Shown here piece by piece: positions 23,440 through 35,087 of a stretch of 64,000 nt of DNA. Source of the DNA: Cryptomeria japonica. Its lineage: Eukaryota > Streptophyta > Pinopsida > Cupressales > Cupressaceae. Position numbers and translations under genes: made by a program. The notes under the pieces are model-generated. The model was not told where the DNA came from, ran no database searches, and saw only the letters and a list, made by a program, of their open reading frames with translations. The number at the start of each line of letters is the position of its first letter. Position 1 is the first letter of the stretch. The stretch covers positions 653,626,920-653,690,919 of the forward strand of contig NC_081405.1 in NCBI RefSeq assembly GCF_030272615.1. Direction: 5' to 3'.

Positions 23440-24950
23440 TACTCCCGGCCAAAAGAAATTCAAAGCCCTCTTGAATTAAGGGTAGAAATAGGTACCCCTG
23501 GATGCTCCGCTCTTAGAAAAATTTCCATCTTATCTTCATCTTCACCCTGGGCTTGGATTTTTCCTTGCAAAGTAGTCCTTCTCTTGGATTGTCCTTTTTG
23601 GATATGCTCTGATTTGTTTTCATCTGTTATATGCATATTCTTTCGTGTTGTCCTTCTACTCCGTTCACTGTAAAATAACTCTCACCTTGTCTCTTTGCTT
23701 TCATCTTAACCTTTGGTTTGACTCTCACCAAAACTATGATCAGAACAAAGAAGTAATAAAGGACTTCCATGACTCTTTGCCTCTTACCTTTTCTCTTCAC
23801 AACCACCTTGAGGTTCTCCCTTCTTGGAACCACTTCTGTGGCAGCATATGACTACCCCTCAACCCATCTTGTCATCCAAGGACAACTCTTTTCCCTTACC
23901 ATAGTACTATCTTGCTTTTCTAATTCATTTGGAGACTTCACAAACACCCTAGCTTCTTGGCTTATCACATCCTTGGTCCCTCATAACTCTAAGACCTTCT
24001 TCAAAAAATTTACTTTCGCACCTTCACCTATTGGGATGACTGCAACCCTCATCCTTTTCTCAATCTTTACCAATCCCTTCATTAATCATTGCCATTCTCC
24101 TTGGCTCACTGTATTCTCTATCTTCTTGTCTTACACTAGACTCTTTATCATTATCTTCACTGCATTTTTGGGTTCCTTAACTATTTGTCCTATCAATGGA
24201 CAGTGTACATTACCCATCTCATTCTCTATTTACCTTTCTCCCACCTCAACTACCTTACACTCTTTCACTATCCTTTTACCTTGGCTCTCCATGACCCATT
24301 CACTTTCTTTTCCTTTACCCTTTTCCATTGCCTTCATTCTCTTTTCCTCTAAGACGTCTTTGTCATCTTCTTTACATTCAAACATCTGATGCTTTTCATC
24401 CTCTTGCCCATTCAATGTACATTATACCTCTTCTACGATGACCTTACTGGCCCCATATTGCATCTCCTTAGGCAACTCACTTTATTTCATCTTTTCTCTT
24501 CCACTTATCTCTGTCATATTAGACTTTCTTATCTCTATTTTGATAGAATTTTATTGTCCTACAACCTTCTTTGCCTTTGCTTGAGAAAATTCAGTGTCTC
24601 CCTTGTCTTCACCACTCTTTTCAAACTTGTCTTGAATCTTCCCAAAGGATTCATTCTTGATCTTTCCTATCTTTGATTTCTACACCAACCCATCATCCTC
24701 TTTGTTCTTCATCATTGCATCCTTGTCTATCCTTGTTGTCTCAACATTTTCTTTCTTTGTAGTAGTTGTACCTACACTGTCTTTGTCTTCCTCATGCCTT
24801 AGAAATTCCTTCCTACCTATCTTGACCGCCCTTTCTATCTTATCTTTCCCTTTGTCATCATCCTACAATGATATTAGAGAAAACTTGTTTCCATCTTTCT
24901 CAATTTGAAAATCGTTTTCTCTCCCATAATACAAAGCATATCTCTCAAAC
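23440..24950 (-). pseudogene. Lys/Glu-rich low-complexity reading region of element F
   Basis: Downstream of the protease the minus strand encodes several open stretches very rich in Lys, Glu, Asp and Val (for example 24,230-24,415 with VLEEKRMKAMEKGKGKE). They are separated by few stops, which suggests a once-continuous charged protein region. I recognise no domain. It sits where a pol region would normally follow the protease. Confidence 0.4.
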
Positions 24951-25258
24951 TGTCATGGCCTTCCTAGAATTAAGTGGCAACAATTCATTGGAAAAACATC
25001 ACAAATAATTATATCCTTATATGCACCAATCTGAAACTCAACTAAGGCTTGTTCATTCACCACGATTGACTGATCACTATTCAACCAGAATGCTCTATAT
25101 GGAGTTTCATGTGGAATTCTTTCCAAATTCAACTTATCAACCATTTCACTTGAGACCAAGTTATCCATAGAACCTGAATCTATTACCACATTACATACCT
25201 TGTTATTGCATTTACATCTTGTCCTAAATAGTTCCTTCCTTTGTGTCATCACATTCAT
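24860..25258 (-). pseudogene. gypsy-type aspartic protease fragment of element F
   Basis: Retropepsin-like segment: RCKCNNKVCNVVIDSGSMDN (catalytic Asp in IDSGS), then VDKLNLE and the C-terminal CHLILGRP. A TGA stop at 24,953-24,955 replaces the Trp that normally follows GRP in this family; beyond it the frame continues with QFERYALYYGRENDF. The start at 25,258 is only the first Met of the surviving frame. Confidence 0.75.
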
Positions 25259-25390
25259 CTTAGCATATCTCTCTTTGAATTATCTGGTTTCCTTTGCCAT
25301 GTTAGCTTTTGGATGCATTATGACTCTTCAAATTCCAACCTTCAACCAATCACCTGCAAGAGATCTGAAACCAATTCTCTGATACCAATT

Positions 25391-26892
25391 TAATGAAGAG
25401 AGGGAATTAAAATTCTTCACTATATTAATTCAAGTGGTTTCAATCCACTCTCCAAGTAACAAACCCTCAACTTGCTTATCATCCACTATTCCACCTTATA
25501 GGCCTTATAGCCCTCTAAATAAGGACTGTCCTAAATAACTTTTGACTCAGACCCTTTGCTCACAAATTTATACCATATTTAGATACCCTTTATTAATTTT
25601 TTAAACATACTCCAAGATGAGTATAGGGTCTTTTGAACGGATTAGTCAAAAACTTGGTATTCTCTCTACAAATAGGCCTAATTAGGCCACTTTTTCAAAG
25701 CAACCACCCACAAAAATCTTCACCAATTGCTAAAACCTACTTAGATATTCTCCATAGGCCTAAAATAGCCAAAATAAATAATTTTTATTTTGGAAACACC
25801 CACTAAATCACCAAGTTACAAAACCCTTGCCTTAGGCCTTTCTAGGCTTGCACAATATGGTTTTTATGGAAGTACTATATCCAACCCCCTACAAATTTTC
25901 CCAACACTTCAAACAGGTATGCACTACCCCTTCAATCATTCATATGGTAACTCCCAAGGTTTTTTTTGCCAATCCTAACTTATAAGCCTCTTATTTGCTT
26001 ACAAAACAAGCCAAAACTATCTAGGACATCATCATATTGCCCCCAAACCTCATCCAACGTGCCTACAACCTTTAAAATCATCAATTAAACCATTTAAAAT
26101 TTAAAACTACTAGTTTTCAAGAGTTTTTAATGGTGAAAAGAGGAGACATCACATATTTTGCATACAAACCCCATAAACCCTATGTTAAGGACAATTTTTA
26201 GAAATGGGATTGGTTGAGCTCTTAAAAGGAATTATAAAAAATTATTGATAAGAATTTTTTTCCACAACATCAGGATCTTTCCATCCATTTAAGTCTCAGG
26301 TCTGTAAAGGTCCACACATGGCCACACTAACACATTTTCTGATTGCAAATTTTGGAAAACATTTTCAAAACTGGTTGACTTCACCAAAATGGGTATAACA
26401 TACTCAATTTTTAATGAAAAATGCTTAAAAAAATCCAAAGGAAGATCAACTCATCCCTATACCAATTCTAATTTATAAATTTGTACAATCATTTCATACC
26501 AGGTTGCATAAGAGTTTGGATCAACAAAAAGACAGTGAAAAACACAAAAACTAGTAACTTGTTTCATTAATTTCTTCTCTCCATGCTTTCAACCCCCCAT
26601 TGGTCGATGGAATACAAGTATTTAAACTTCCCAAACCAACCAAAACTAATTTTTAAACTTCCTAAGCAAATATGACCCTTCATCTTCCTTATTTTTATAA
26701 TTTTGACACCATAAATGACAACTTTTACAAAATTGTTTGCAATTTTTTCCAATCTGACCAATATGACCTAAAAACATAACAAAATGGTCTCAAAAGGACC
26801 TTATTAAATTTTCAAAGACTCAAAACACCTAAAACATATTAAAATACCAAAATATCCCACATTAGCCAAATAAGCTTGGTGCCCCTGCACCA
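25391..26892 (-). repeat. 5' LTR of element F
   Basis: Partner of 21,935-23,439. Its inner edge is followed on the minus strand by the primer-binding site AATTGGTATCAGAG (complement at 25,377-25,390). Confidence 0.85.
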
Positions 26893-26897
26893 AGGTC

Positions 26898-27749
26898 ACC
26901 TCATAAGCATGTTATGACGCACTATCGATGTTTTATTTCCCTTTGGAAATAACCTTTGTCATTTCCAAAGTTCCCAAGAAGCCCGATCTACTGATCCTCT
27001 TCATCCTTGTGTCAGCTAAAGTGTCTGATTGACAAATATTTGTGACTTGTAACTACCCTTGTGGTCCCTAAATTCGCGTAAGCCCGATCATGCAATCCCT
27101 ATGATTATTAATATTGATCGGCTAATTGGTCGATATGGTAACTCCAACACTGCTTCCAATATTGTTCAAATTCTTGACCTTCCCAAATGATCGATACTCC
27201 TTTGAAAATAATAGAGCATACCAAGTAACACGTTAGTCGTACTTGCATCCAGGTATCGAAGGATCCACAAACTTATGGTATCATACTTTACAATCTTTGG
27301 CTTGCCAATCACCATGCATTACGCTCTTCCTGAGACTTAATCCTATGAAGATTTGCAAGTACATCTCCATAATGATTGATTAAATAGTGAAATACATGCA
27401 ATGGTCATGGCATGAGTTATAGCACTCAATGATGTCATTTCTTGTAGAAGGCATTTAATATATTCTCTCTTGCTCAAATGTTTTGACCTACAAAGTTGGT
27501 TGAAGTGACGTATCAACATATTTCAATATGAATCATTCCTTTTAGAATGGTTTTGTCCCATAATTATAAGTTTCTTGTAATCCTGACTTGAATTGGCCAA
27601 AAACTAAACAAGGAGACATTATCTTTGGACTATATGCCCTTGTGTGGAAGCAACAGACATGTTTTACAAGGTATAGGGAAGTAGTGACATTGCTAGAAAA
27701 GATAGAAAGACAAGCTGATAATCACAACGACCAATTAAAATAATGAAAT
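26898..27749. other. unassigned intergenic sequence
   Basis: Moderately mixed base composition, no open frame of note and no motif recognised. It separates element F from copia element D. Confidence 0.5.
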
Positions 27750-29231
27750 TGATGAATAATGATGAACAGTAAGTAATCAACAGATACTAAGAGCGGGGGG
27801 GGGGGGGGGGGGGGGGGTGAATCAGTATAGACAAAAACTTCCTAAAACCACTTTGACTGCAAAGACTGAACTAACTGGTAAATAGTATCACCGATCTAAA
27901 ACATGGTACTACCGGTAAAACATAGTATGACTGTGAAAGCCATAAATCGGTAACACTTAGATCTTCACCACACCTAATATCTTCTTTCCACTTCACCCAT
28001 AAGCATAAACAAGTAATACATCAGAAATATAAAGACCATTGGATCAACATGCATTACCACTTAACATAAAATACTAATCATCACATGAAAAAGCATCACA
28101 CATGACACTGATTTTTCACATGGAAACCCAACTGGGAAGAACCACGGTGGGGATGAATACCCACAAGTTGTTCTTGAACTCTTCTGAAGTCGGCTCTGTT
28201 AGGAGCCTAATCCAGTTAAGGACTTTACAATAGGTTTTGCTAGGAACCGATCCTGCTAGGAATCACCCGGTTAAGGGATGGCTAAATACCCGGTTAAAGG
28301 TTAAAACCTTGCTAAAGGTTACCTCGCAAGAGGATTTGAAGAACTCAATTAATTTGAGTCACCCTGCTAAAGGATTTACAGAAAGCCTGTTAAAGCTACA
28401 TAGTTAAGGGATTTTTCAACTACTGAAATGGTTAGAAGTCAACAGGTAATACACTGATCTGATAACAACACTCAATGCTAAGACAGATCCATTTTAGTTC
28501 CTTTACTTCTGCAATCACACTCTGCAAGTATCAACACACTTCTTCAGTTCGGCAAGAATCAAGTATCTCTTCACTTGGATACACACATAACATTTTCCAA
28601 CAACTTCACAATGAAAATCATCATCGACCTTATAGGAAACAGATAGGTCGGTAGCATAAACCCTAAACATTTAGGTTATCAATACAGTCAGTCCAATCCT
28701 AACCGTTCAAACACATTGCATTGAATAAAACAGTCTTGAATAGATCTCAAGACATTCTACATCGTTTGTTCTTTGCCGCTTATGGAAGCTGATAACCCGT
28801 CACGCGCTCTCCACCATTTACTAAGACTTCGCACATTCCCGAGGTAGATAGAATCCATCTTCTTCATGCAAGATCCACAAGGGAATCCTTCACGCACACA
28901 AGGGTGACGTGGAAACATGATCTGGTCTTCATTGCTATGCTAACTCATCACAAAATATCATCAGTCGAATCACATAGACTTGGAATGCATCAACCAGAAA
29001 CCTCGATACAAACTTTCCATATATCGGTTCACATATCAGTTCACTTTCTGCATATACTAGTTCATTCCATCATACCGGTTCACACTTCATCATACCGCTT
29101 CACTTGTACCATCATATCGATTTACTTGCTAGGTTGCTTACTTCAATATACCAGTTCATACTTCAGCATATTGACATCAACGATAACATACAATATCATC
29201 ATGTCATCACACTTCTGCACATATACCAACA
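27750..29231 (-). repeat. 3' LTR of copia element D
   Basis: Minus-strand LTR beginning TGTTGGTATATGTGC at 29,231 and ending ...CATTATTCATCA at 27,750, matched by 33,608-35,087. It contains a run of 23 G on the + strand (27,795-27,817), against 12 in the partner LTR. Confidence 0.9.
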
Positions 29232-29245
29232 ATCTCCCCCTTTGG
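29232..29245 (-). promoter_or_regulatory. polypurine tract of element D
   Basis: Read on the minus strand CAAAGGGGGAGAT lies immediately before the TGTTGG of the 3' LTR, the standard place for second-strand priming. Confidence 0.85.
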
Positions 29246-29565
29246 CATTGATGGCAATATACAAAGATATCTCTCCGCTTCCCATCTTCTCCCCAATATT
29301 GCAGATATCTTCTCCACTTCACATCTTCTCCCCCTTTGACAACAATGCCAAAGTGGAGGCACAGACATCCATGTTCCACTATGCTGCTCCCCCTGAGGAG
29401 TAGCATCCTTCAACACATCAATCCTGAAAATATTTGACAATGCAATACCTGACTGATGTGGAGCACATACCTTTAGTTCACCTCTTGAATGGGCAGCACC
29501 CCTAATTCACCTCTTAAATAGGTAAATGTAGCCTTCGGTAGAGGCTTGGTGAATATGTTTGCTAA

Positions 29566-30285
29566 CTACTCCTTACTGGAAACATGTTCCAATACAACCT
29601 CTTTGTTATGAACTTTCTCCCTTAAAGAAATGATACTTGAGCTCGAAGTGTGCAATACCAGATTCTTGGAAATATTAATTGCACTTTTCTTATCACAAAA
29701 TATTCTCACCAGTTCAAATACAAGGACTTTGAAACCACTTAGTACATGCTTCATCCAAATTGTCTGAGTGCAGTTCATAAATACTGCTACGTACTCTACT
29801 TCTATTGTAGACTGAGAGATACAACTCTGCTTCTTACTCATCCATGAGACTAGTCTACCACCAAGAAAGAATGCACCACCGTTTGTGCTTTTCTGGTTGT
29901 CCACATTACCAGCCCAATCAACATCTGTAAACACTTTGAGGTTGAAATCATTGCTGTATGGATACCACAATCCATAGTCTATAGTTCCCTTAAGATATCT
30001 AAGAATTTTCTTGACTACTACCAAGTGGGATTCTCTTGGAATTTTCTGGAAATGTGTAGCAATGCCCACTGCATGTGCAATGTCCGGTCTACTATGTACT
30101 ACATAGTGCAACTTACCAATCATTGATCGGTAATCTTTCTCATTCACCAATGTTGAGTCATCTTCTTTTGACAATTTACAACTGGTCACCATCGGTGTAC
30201 CAACCAGTTTGTTGTCTTCCATGCCAAAGGTCTTCAAAACCTCTTTGACATACTTGGACTGAGTGATAAATGTGTCATCTTTCAT
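29566..30285 (-). pseudogene. copia D: RT C-terminal connection and RNase H
   Basis: A 239-codon open frame. It has the usual post-RT segment ITQSKYVKEVLKTFGM and YRSMIGKLHYVVHSRPDIAHAV, then RNase H: FTDVDWAGNVDNQKSTNGG, LVSWMSKKQSCISQSTIEVE (catalytic Asp and Glu positions present) and a distal HTSSSSI where copia usually has RTKHI. A TAG stop separates it from the RT frame just upstream (30,292-30,294). This is the C-terminal end of the polyprotein. Confidence 0.88.
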
Positions 30286-30294
30286 TTGTTGTAT

Positions 30295-30900
30295 CTATAG
30301 TCCAATGAAGAACTTAATCTCTCCGATTAGTGACATCTCAAATTCCTTCTTCATCTCATCTGCAAAATCATGACTTAGCTTGTCATCTCCACCAAAAATT
30401 ATATCATCAACCAATACTTCACAGATCAGAATCTGATCTCCTTTTGACTTCAGATAGATATTTCTATCTTCACTTGTTCTTTCAAATCCAATCTTCACAA
30501 GATGGGAGTGTAAACGTTCATACCATGCTCTAGGTGCCTGCTTCAGTCCATACAAGGATTTATGTAGCCTACACACCATGTCATTGTCTTCTGATAGGGC
30601 AAACCCATTTGGTTGCTCTATATACACCTCCTCTTCAAGTATTCCATTTAGGAATGCTGATTTTACATCCATCTGATACACTTTGAATCCCTTGAAGGTT
30701 GCATATGCAAGAAGCATTCGAACTCCTTCCAATCTAGCTACTAGAGAAAAGGTTTCTCCATAGTTTTCTCCTTCTTCTTGAGCATATCCCTTACACACCA
30801 GTTTGGTTTTGATTTTTACCACTGTTCCATCTTCATTCAGCTTGTTTCTGAAAACCCATTTGGTGCCAATAACATTTTTATGCTCAGGTCTGGGTACCAA
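30295..30900 (-). pseudogene. copia D: reverse transcriptase
   Basis: A 201-codon open frame with the copia RT signature in order: IGTKWVFRNKLNEDG, ARLEGVRMLLAYA, YQMDVKSAFLNGILEEEVYI, LHKSLYGLKQAPRAWYERL, and the catalytic box as LVDDIIFGG (usual YVDD has Leu for Tyr). Asp residues of the active site are retained. Adjacent frames are interrupted, so this is a fragment of a once-continuous polyprotein. Confidence 0.9.
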
Positions 30901-31071
30901 AGACTATGTACCATTCTTTTCTATCTAGTCAAGTTCCTATTCCATAGCCTTGATCCAGTCTTCAACTTTATGTGCCTCTTTAAATGTTTTAGGCTCAAAT
31001 TCAGAGATCATGCAATAATTTTCTCTGACCTTTCTTCTTGTAAGAATTCCTGCATCCTTATCTCCTATGAT

Positions 31072-31455
31072 CTACTTTGGATCATGATTCAACTTTACAT
31101 ACCTATGAATGATCTTAGTTGTTTCCTCTTGCTTTTCCTCTTCATCCTTATCTTCATCAGCATCAACATCTACCTGTGTAGGAGCACTATTACTGGTACT
31201 AGGCTTTTTTGCAACCGGTTCCCAGAAGGTTACAATCGGTTCATCTACCACTTGCTCACTGCCGGTTTCCTTAGGTTTCTCAGAGGTTTCATCAACTCTA
31301 ACATTGATACTTTCGACAATTCTCTGAGTCCTATTGTTAAAACACTTGAGAGCTTTTCTCTTGGTGGAATATCCTAGGAATATTCCCTCATCACATTTTG
31401 CATCAAACTTGCCCTGGTGTTCACTCCTCTTGATATAACACTTGCTACCAAACAC
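31072..31455 (-). pseudogene. copia D: integrase C-terminal region and linker to RT
   Basis: Begins with the typical FGSKCYIKRSE...KFDAKCDEGIFLGYS segment found just after the copia integrase core, followed by an acidic linker rich in Asp, Glu and Lys (about residues 80-120). Stops lie on both sides. Confidence 0.85.
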
Positions 31456-31488
31456 TCTAAAGTAGCTTACTAAATGAGTCTTACCAGT

Positions 31489-32135
31489 CTAATACTCATA
31501 AGGTGTTTTATCCTTACCTTTCTTGATGAGTACCCAGTTCATAGTGTAGATTGCAGTGCTCACTGGTTCTCTCAAAAAAGTGTGAGCAACCTTTCCTTGA
31601 ATCAGCATTGTTCTAGCTACTTCAACTACAGTCCGGTAGGCCATTCTGTTGTGGAGTCCGGGGGTAGACAGTTGCCTCTTAATGCCATTTTCTTCACAGT
31701 ACTTATTGAACTCACTAAAAGAGAACTCACCTCCTTGATCAGTTGTAAGGCATTTGATTCTCTTACCACTTTCTTTTTCAACTAGTGCTTTTAAGGCTTT
31801 GAACTTTCCAAAAGCTTCAGACTTGTCTTTCAAGAACGTGACCCAGATCATTCTTGAGAAATCATTAGTAAGAATCATAAAGTGCCTATCTCCTTGAACA
31901 CTCCTAGTTTTCATAGGACCACACAAATCATTATGCACAAGATCAAGTAAATTTTCTGTTGTGAAAGATTTACCTTTAAAGGTTGAGGAAGACATTTTCC
32001 CCATTTGACATTCTCTGCATAGAGGATTCTCTGGTTTGTTCAGCACAGGCAATCCTCTAACTGCCTTGATCTTACTGGCCTTCATAATATTATCAAAATT
32101 TACATGACAAAGTCTCCTATGTCATATCCAACTAT
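31489..32135 (-). pseudogene. copia D: integrase zinc-binding domain and catalytic core, damaged
   Basis: HHCC domain: the region reads HRRLCHVNFDNI then CRECQMGK, but the Trp before HRR is a TGA stop (32,122-32,124). The core retains two acidic positions, LVHNDLCGPM and CLTTDQGGEFSF. The third, normally in a QQNGVAER-type segment, reads HNRMAYRTVVE, so the catalytic Glu is replaced by Tyr and about three residues are missing. The enzyme would be inactive. Confidence 0.87.
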
Positions 32136-32199
32136 CATCAAACTTAGCCATTAGACATTGGCTGATATTTGCATTTAACTAAAATAGGTTACATTTGGT

Positions 32200-32442
32200 C
32201 TACATACTGGTGGCCATTAGTTCACCACTCTTTCCTTTTATTTTGCACACTCCATCTTTGAATTCCAAAGTGAATCCATTATCATTCAGCTGAGCAACAC
32301 TCAGAAGGTTATGCTTGAGACCTTCTACCCAATACACATTATCAGTATTTCTTTTTCCATTTAGAGAGATGGACCCTTTTCCTTTTACCATACAAGGTGC
32401 ATCATTACCAAAATGGACTACACCTCCATCATACTCTTCCAA
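32200..32442 (-). pseudogene. copia D: protease to integrase linker
   Basis: GKGSISLNGKRNTDNVYWVEGLKHNLLSVAQL is the standard copia segment between protease and the integrase zinc finger. It is in a different frame from the protease motif upstream, which marks a frameshift near 32,440. Confidence 0.85.
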
Positions 32443-33537
32443 AGATAGAAATTTCTTCGGTCACAAGTCATGTGGTGAGAACAACCACTGTCAATAATCC
32501 ATTCATTAGAATTATCAAAGCGGGAGACAAGAGCCTTCTTGTCTGACACATCTTCCTTGATAGCTACAAATACTATGTCTTCACTTTCTTCATCTTCTAA
32601 TTCATCATTAGTGACACCTTCATCAACTGCAACAAGATAGTTTCTCCTATTTCCTCCTTTGAACTTTTTGAACCTCTTTGGTTTGTCCTTATTATCACCA
32701 TTAGGACAGTTAACAACATTGTGTCCAATCCTATTGCAAGAAAAGAATTTCAAAAGGAGCTTACCTCTGTATTTATCAGTTCCCTTAGGAAGTCTCTTGG
32801 CCAGAAGAGCTTCAAATTCCATTAGGATCTCCTCATCATCCATATCTCTACTTTGTCTAGGTTCACAACTAGTACTAACTTCTTTACCCTTTTTAGATAG
32901 TGCAGCAGATGCTTTAAAGTTTGAATCAGTCTTCTGAACACTGCCATCATAACTGTTTAGCTCATAAGCGGTCAACTTAGCAATGATAGAATCAAGGGAC
33001 ACCTTTGTCTTGTCAATAGATCTCAACTCCTGAATAGTGGCAACCCTTATTGCATAGACTAGTAATAAGGTTCTCAAAACTTTGCTAACAATGGTGGAAT
33101 CATCTATTGTACCTCTTGCACTCTTGATGTCTCCAACAACAGTTTTAATCCTTATCCCATATTGTTGAATGGTCTCTCCTTCAACCATCTGCATATCTTC
33201 AAACTTTCCTCTAAGGCTTTCTTCCTTAGCCTGCTTCACATGCTCATCACCACCATAGATAGACTCCTGAGTATCCCATACATATTTGGGATTGTCTTTT
33301 TTTTGAACATTAATAAACTCAACATCAAATACGTTGCTGATAAGAGCTTCACTGACTTTTCCATTCTCCTAAATTTCTCTTCTTTGATCATTGGTGAGAG
33401 TACCAGTAGGGATAACATAAGTATTCTCAACATAGCTCCAGTGTTGAGCACCCATGCTTTTAATGTATATCTTCATTCTGTCCTTCCATATCTTAAAGTT
33501 GTCTCTATTGAACTTAGGACCTTCCCTCTTCATCATT
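32418..33537 (-). pseudogene. copia D: gag and protease
   Basis: Gag starts near 33,537 (EGPKFNRDNFKIWKDRMKIY). A TAG stop at 33,369-33,371 interrupts it. The frame from 33,239 on is open through gag, with a damaged zinc knuckle KFFSCNRIGHNVVNCP (first Cys replaced by Phe). It then reaches the protease motif WIIDSGCSHHMTCD, whose catalytic Asp is intact. A frameshift follows. Confidence 0.88.
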
Positions 33538-33607
33538 AGAATAGGATCTTTTCCTCAAGCGGTTAAGCTTACAACACAGAGGACCTGGAGGATTCTCTGA
33601 TACCAAT

Positions 33608-35087
33608 TGATGAATAATGATGAATGGTAAGTACTCAACAGATACTGAGAGGGGGGGGGGGGTGGTCAATCAGTATAGACAAAAACTTCCTAAAACCACT
33701 TTGACTGCAAAGATTGAACTAACTGGTAAATAATATGACTGATCTAAAACAAGGTACTACCGGTAAAACACAGTATGACTGTGAAAGACATAAACTGGAA
33801 ACACTTAGATCTTCACCACACCTAATATCTCCTTTCCACTTCATCCATATGCATAAACAAGTAATACATTAGAAATATAAAGACCACTGGATCAGCATGC
33901 ATTACCACTTAACAAAAAATACTAATCATCACATGAAAAAGAATCACAGATGACACACTGATTTTTCACGTGGAAACCCAACTAGGAAAAAACATGGTGG
34001 GGATGAATACCCACAAGTTGTTCTTGAACTCTTCTGAAGTATTCTCTGTTAGGAGCCTAATCTGATTAAGGAGTTTAGAATAGGTTCTTCTAGGAACCGA
34101 TCCTGCTAGGAATCACCCGATTAAGGGATGGCTAAATAACTAGTTAAAGGTTAGAACCCTGCTAAAGGTTACCTCGCAAGAGGATTTGAAGAACTCAATG
34201 AATTTGAGTCACCCTATTAAAGGATTTATAGAAAGCCTATTAAATCTACTCGATTAAGGGATTTTTCAACTGCTAAAATGGTTAGAAGTCAACAGGTAAT
34301 ACACTGATCTGATAACAGTACTCAATGCCAAGACAGATCCATTTTAGTTCCTTTTCTTCTGCAATCACACTCTGTAGGTATCAACACACTTCTCCGGTCT
34401 GGCAAAATCAGGTATCTCTTCACTTGGATACACACATAACATTTACCAACAACTTCACAATGAAAATCATCATCGACCTTATAGGAAATAGATAGGTCGA
34501 TAGCATAAACCCTAAACCCTAAACATTTAGGTTATCAATACAGTCGGTCCAATCCTGACCGTTCAAACACATTGCGTTGAATAAAATAGTCTTGAACAGA
34601 TCTCAAGACATTCTCCATCATTCATTCTTTGCCGCTTCTAGAAGCTGATAACCCATCATGCGCTCTCCATCGTTTACCGAGACTTCGCACATTCCCGAGG
34701 TAGATATAATCAATCTTCTTCATGCAAGATCCTCAAGGAAATCCTTCACGCACACAAGGTTGATGTGGCAACATGATCTGATCTTCATTGCAATGCTAAC
34801 TCATCATAGAATGTCATCGGTCGAATCACATAGACTTGGAACACATCAACCAGAAACCCCGATACAAACTTTCCATATACTGGTTCACATACCAGTTCAC
34901 TTTCTGCATATACCAGTTCATTCCATCATACCGGTTCACACTTCATCATACCGCTTCACTTGTACCATCATACTGGTTTACTTGCCAGGTTGCTTACTTC
35001 AATATACTGATTCATACTTCAGCATATTGACATCAATGACATCATATAATATCATCATATCATCACACTTTTGCACATATGCCAACA
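33608..35087 (-). repeat. 5' LTR of copia element D
   Basis: Partner of 27,750-29,231, similar along the whole length. It is followed on the minus strand by the primer-binding site ATTGGTATCAGAG (complement at 33,595-33,607). Confidence 0.9.

Larger units (their letters stand above)
21935..26892 (-). mobile_element. LTR retrotransposon F with a gypsy-type protease only (TSD AGGTC)
   Basis: Two direct repeats of about 1.5 kb (21,935-23,439 and 25,391-26,892) bound 1.95 kb of internal sequence. AGGTC flanks both outer edges (21,930-21,934 and 26,893-26,897). On the minus strand a primer-binding site AATTGGTATCAGAG directly follows the 5' LTR, and GGCCGGGAGTA precedes the 3' LTR. The only recognised coding segment is a Ty3/gypsy-type aspartic protease. 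No gag knuckle, RT or integrase is present, so transposition would need proteins supplied in trans. LTR divergence is visible throughout, so it is not a recent insertion. Confidence 0.85.
27750..35087 (-). mobile_element. near full-length but inactive Ty1/copia retrotransposon D
   Basis: Two LTRs of about 1.48 kb flank a 4.4-kb internal region that reads, on the minus strand, gag - protease - integrase - reverse transcriptase - RNase H, the defining copia order. A primer-binding site (ATTGGTATCAGAG) adjoins the 5' LTR and a polypurine tract adjoins the 3' LTR. Several stops and frameshifts and a damaged integrase make it inactive. The outer flanks (GAAAT at 27,745-27,749, AAAAC at 35,088-35,092) do not match, so no TSD is visible. 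The right flank is a LINE, the left flank is not. Confidence 0.92.

Noticed and set aside
23769-24676. 206- and 95-codon frames on the + strand
   Set aside because: They are the complement of the Lys/Glu-rich minus-strand region of element F, giving Leu/Ser/Phe-rich shadows.
30778-31377. 199-codon + strand frame
   Set aside because: Antisense shadow of the copia integrase-RT linker; no supporting motif.
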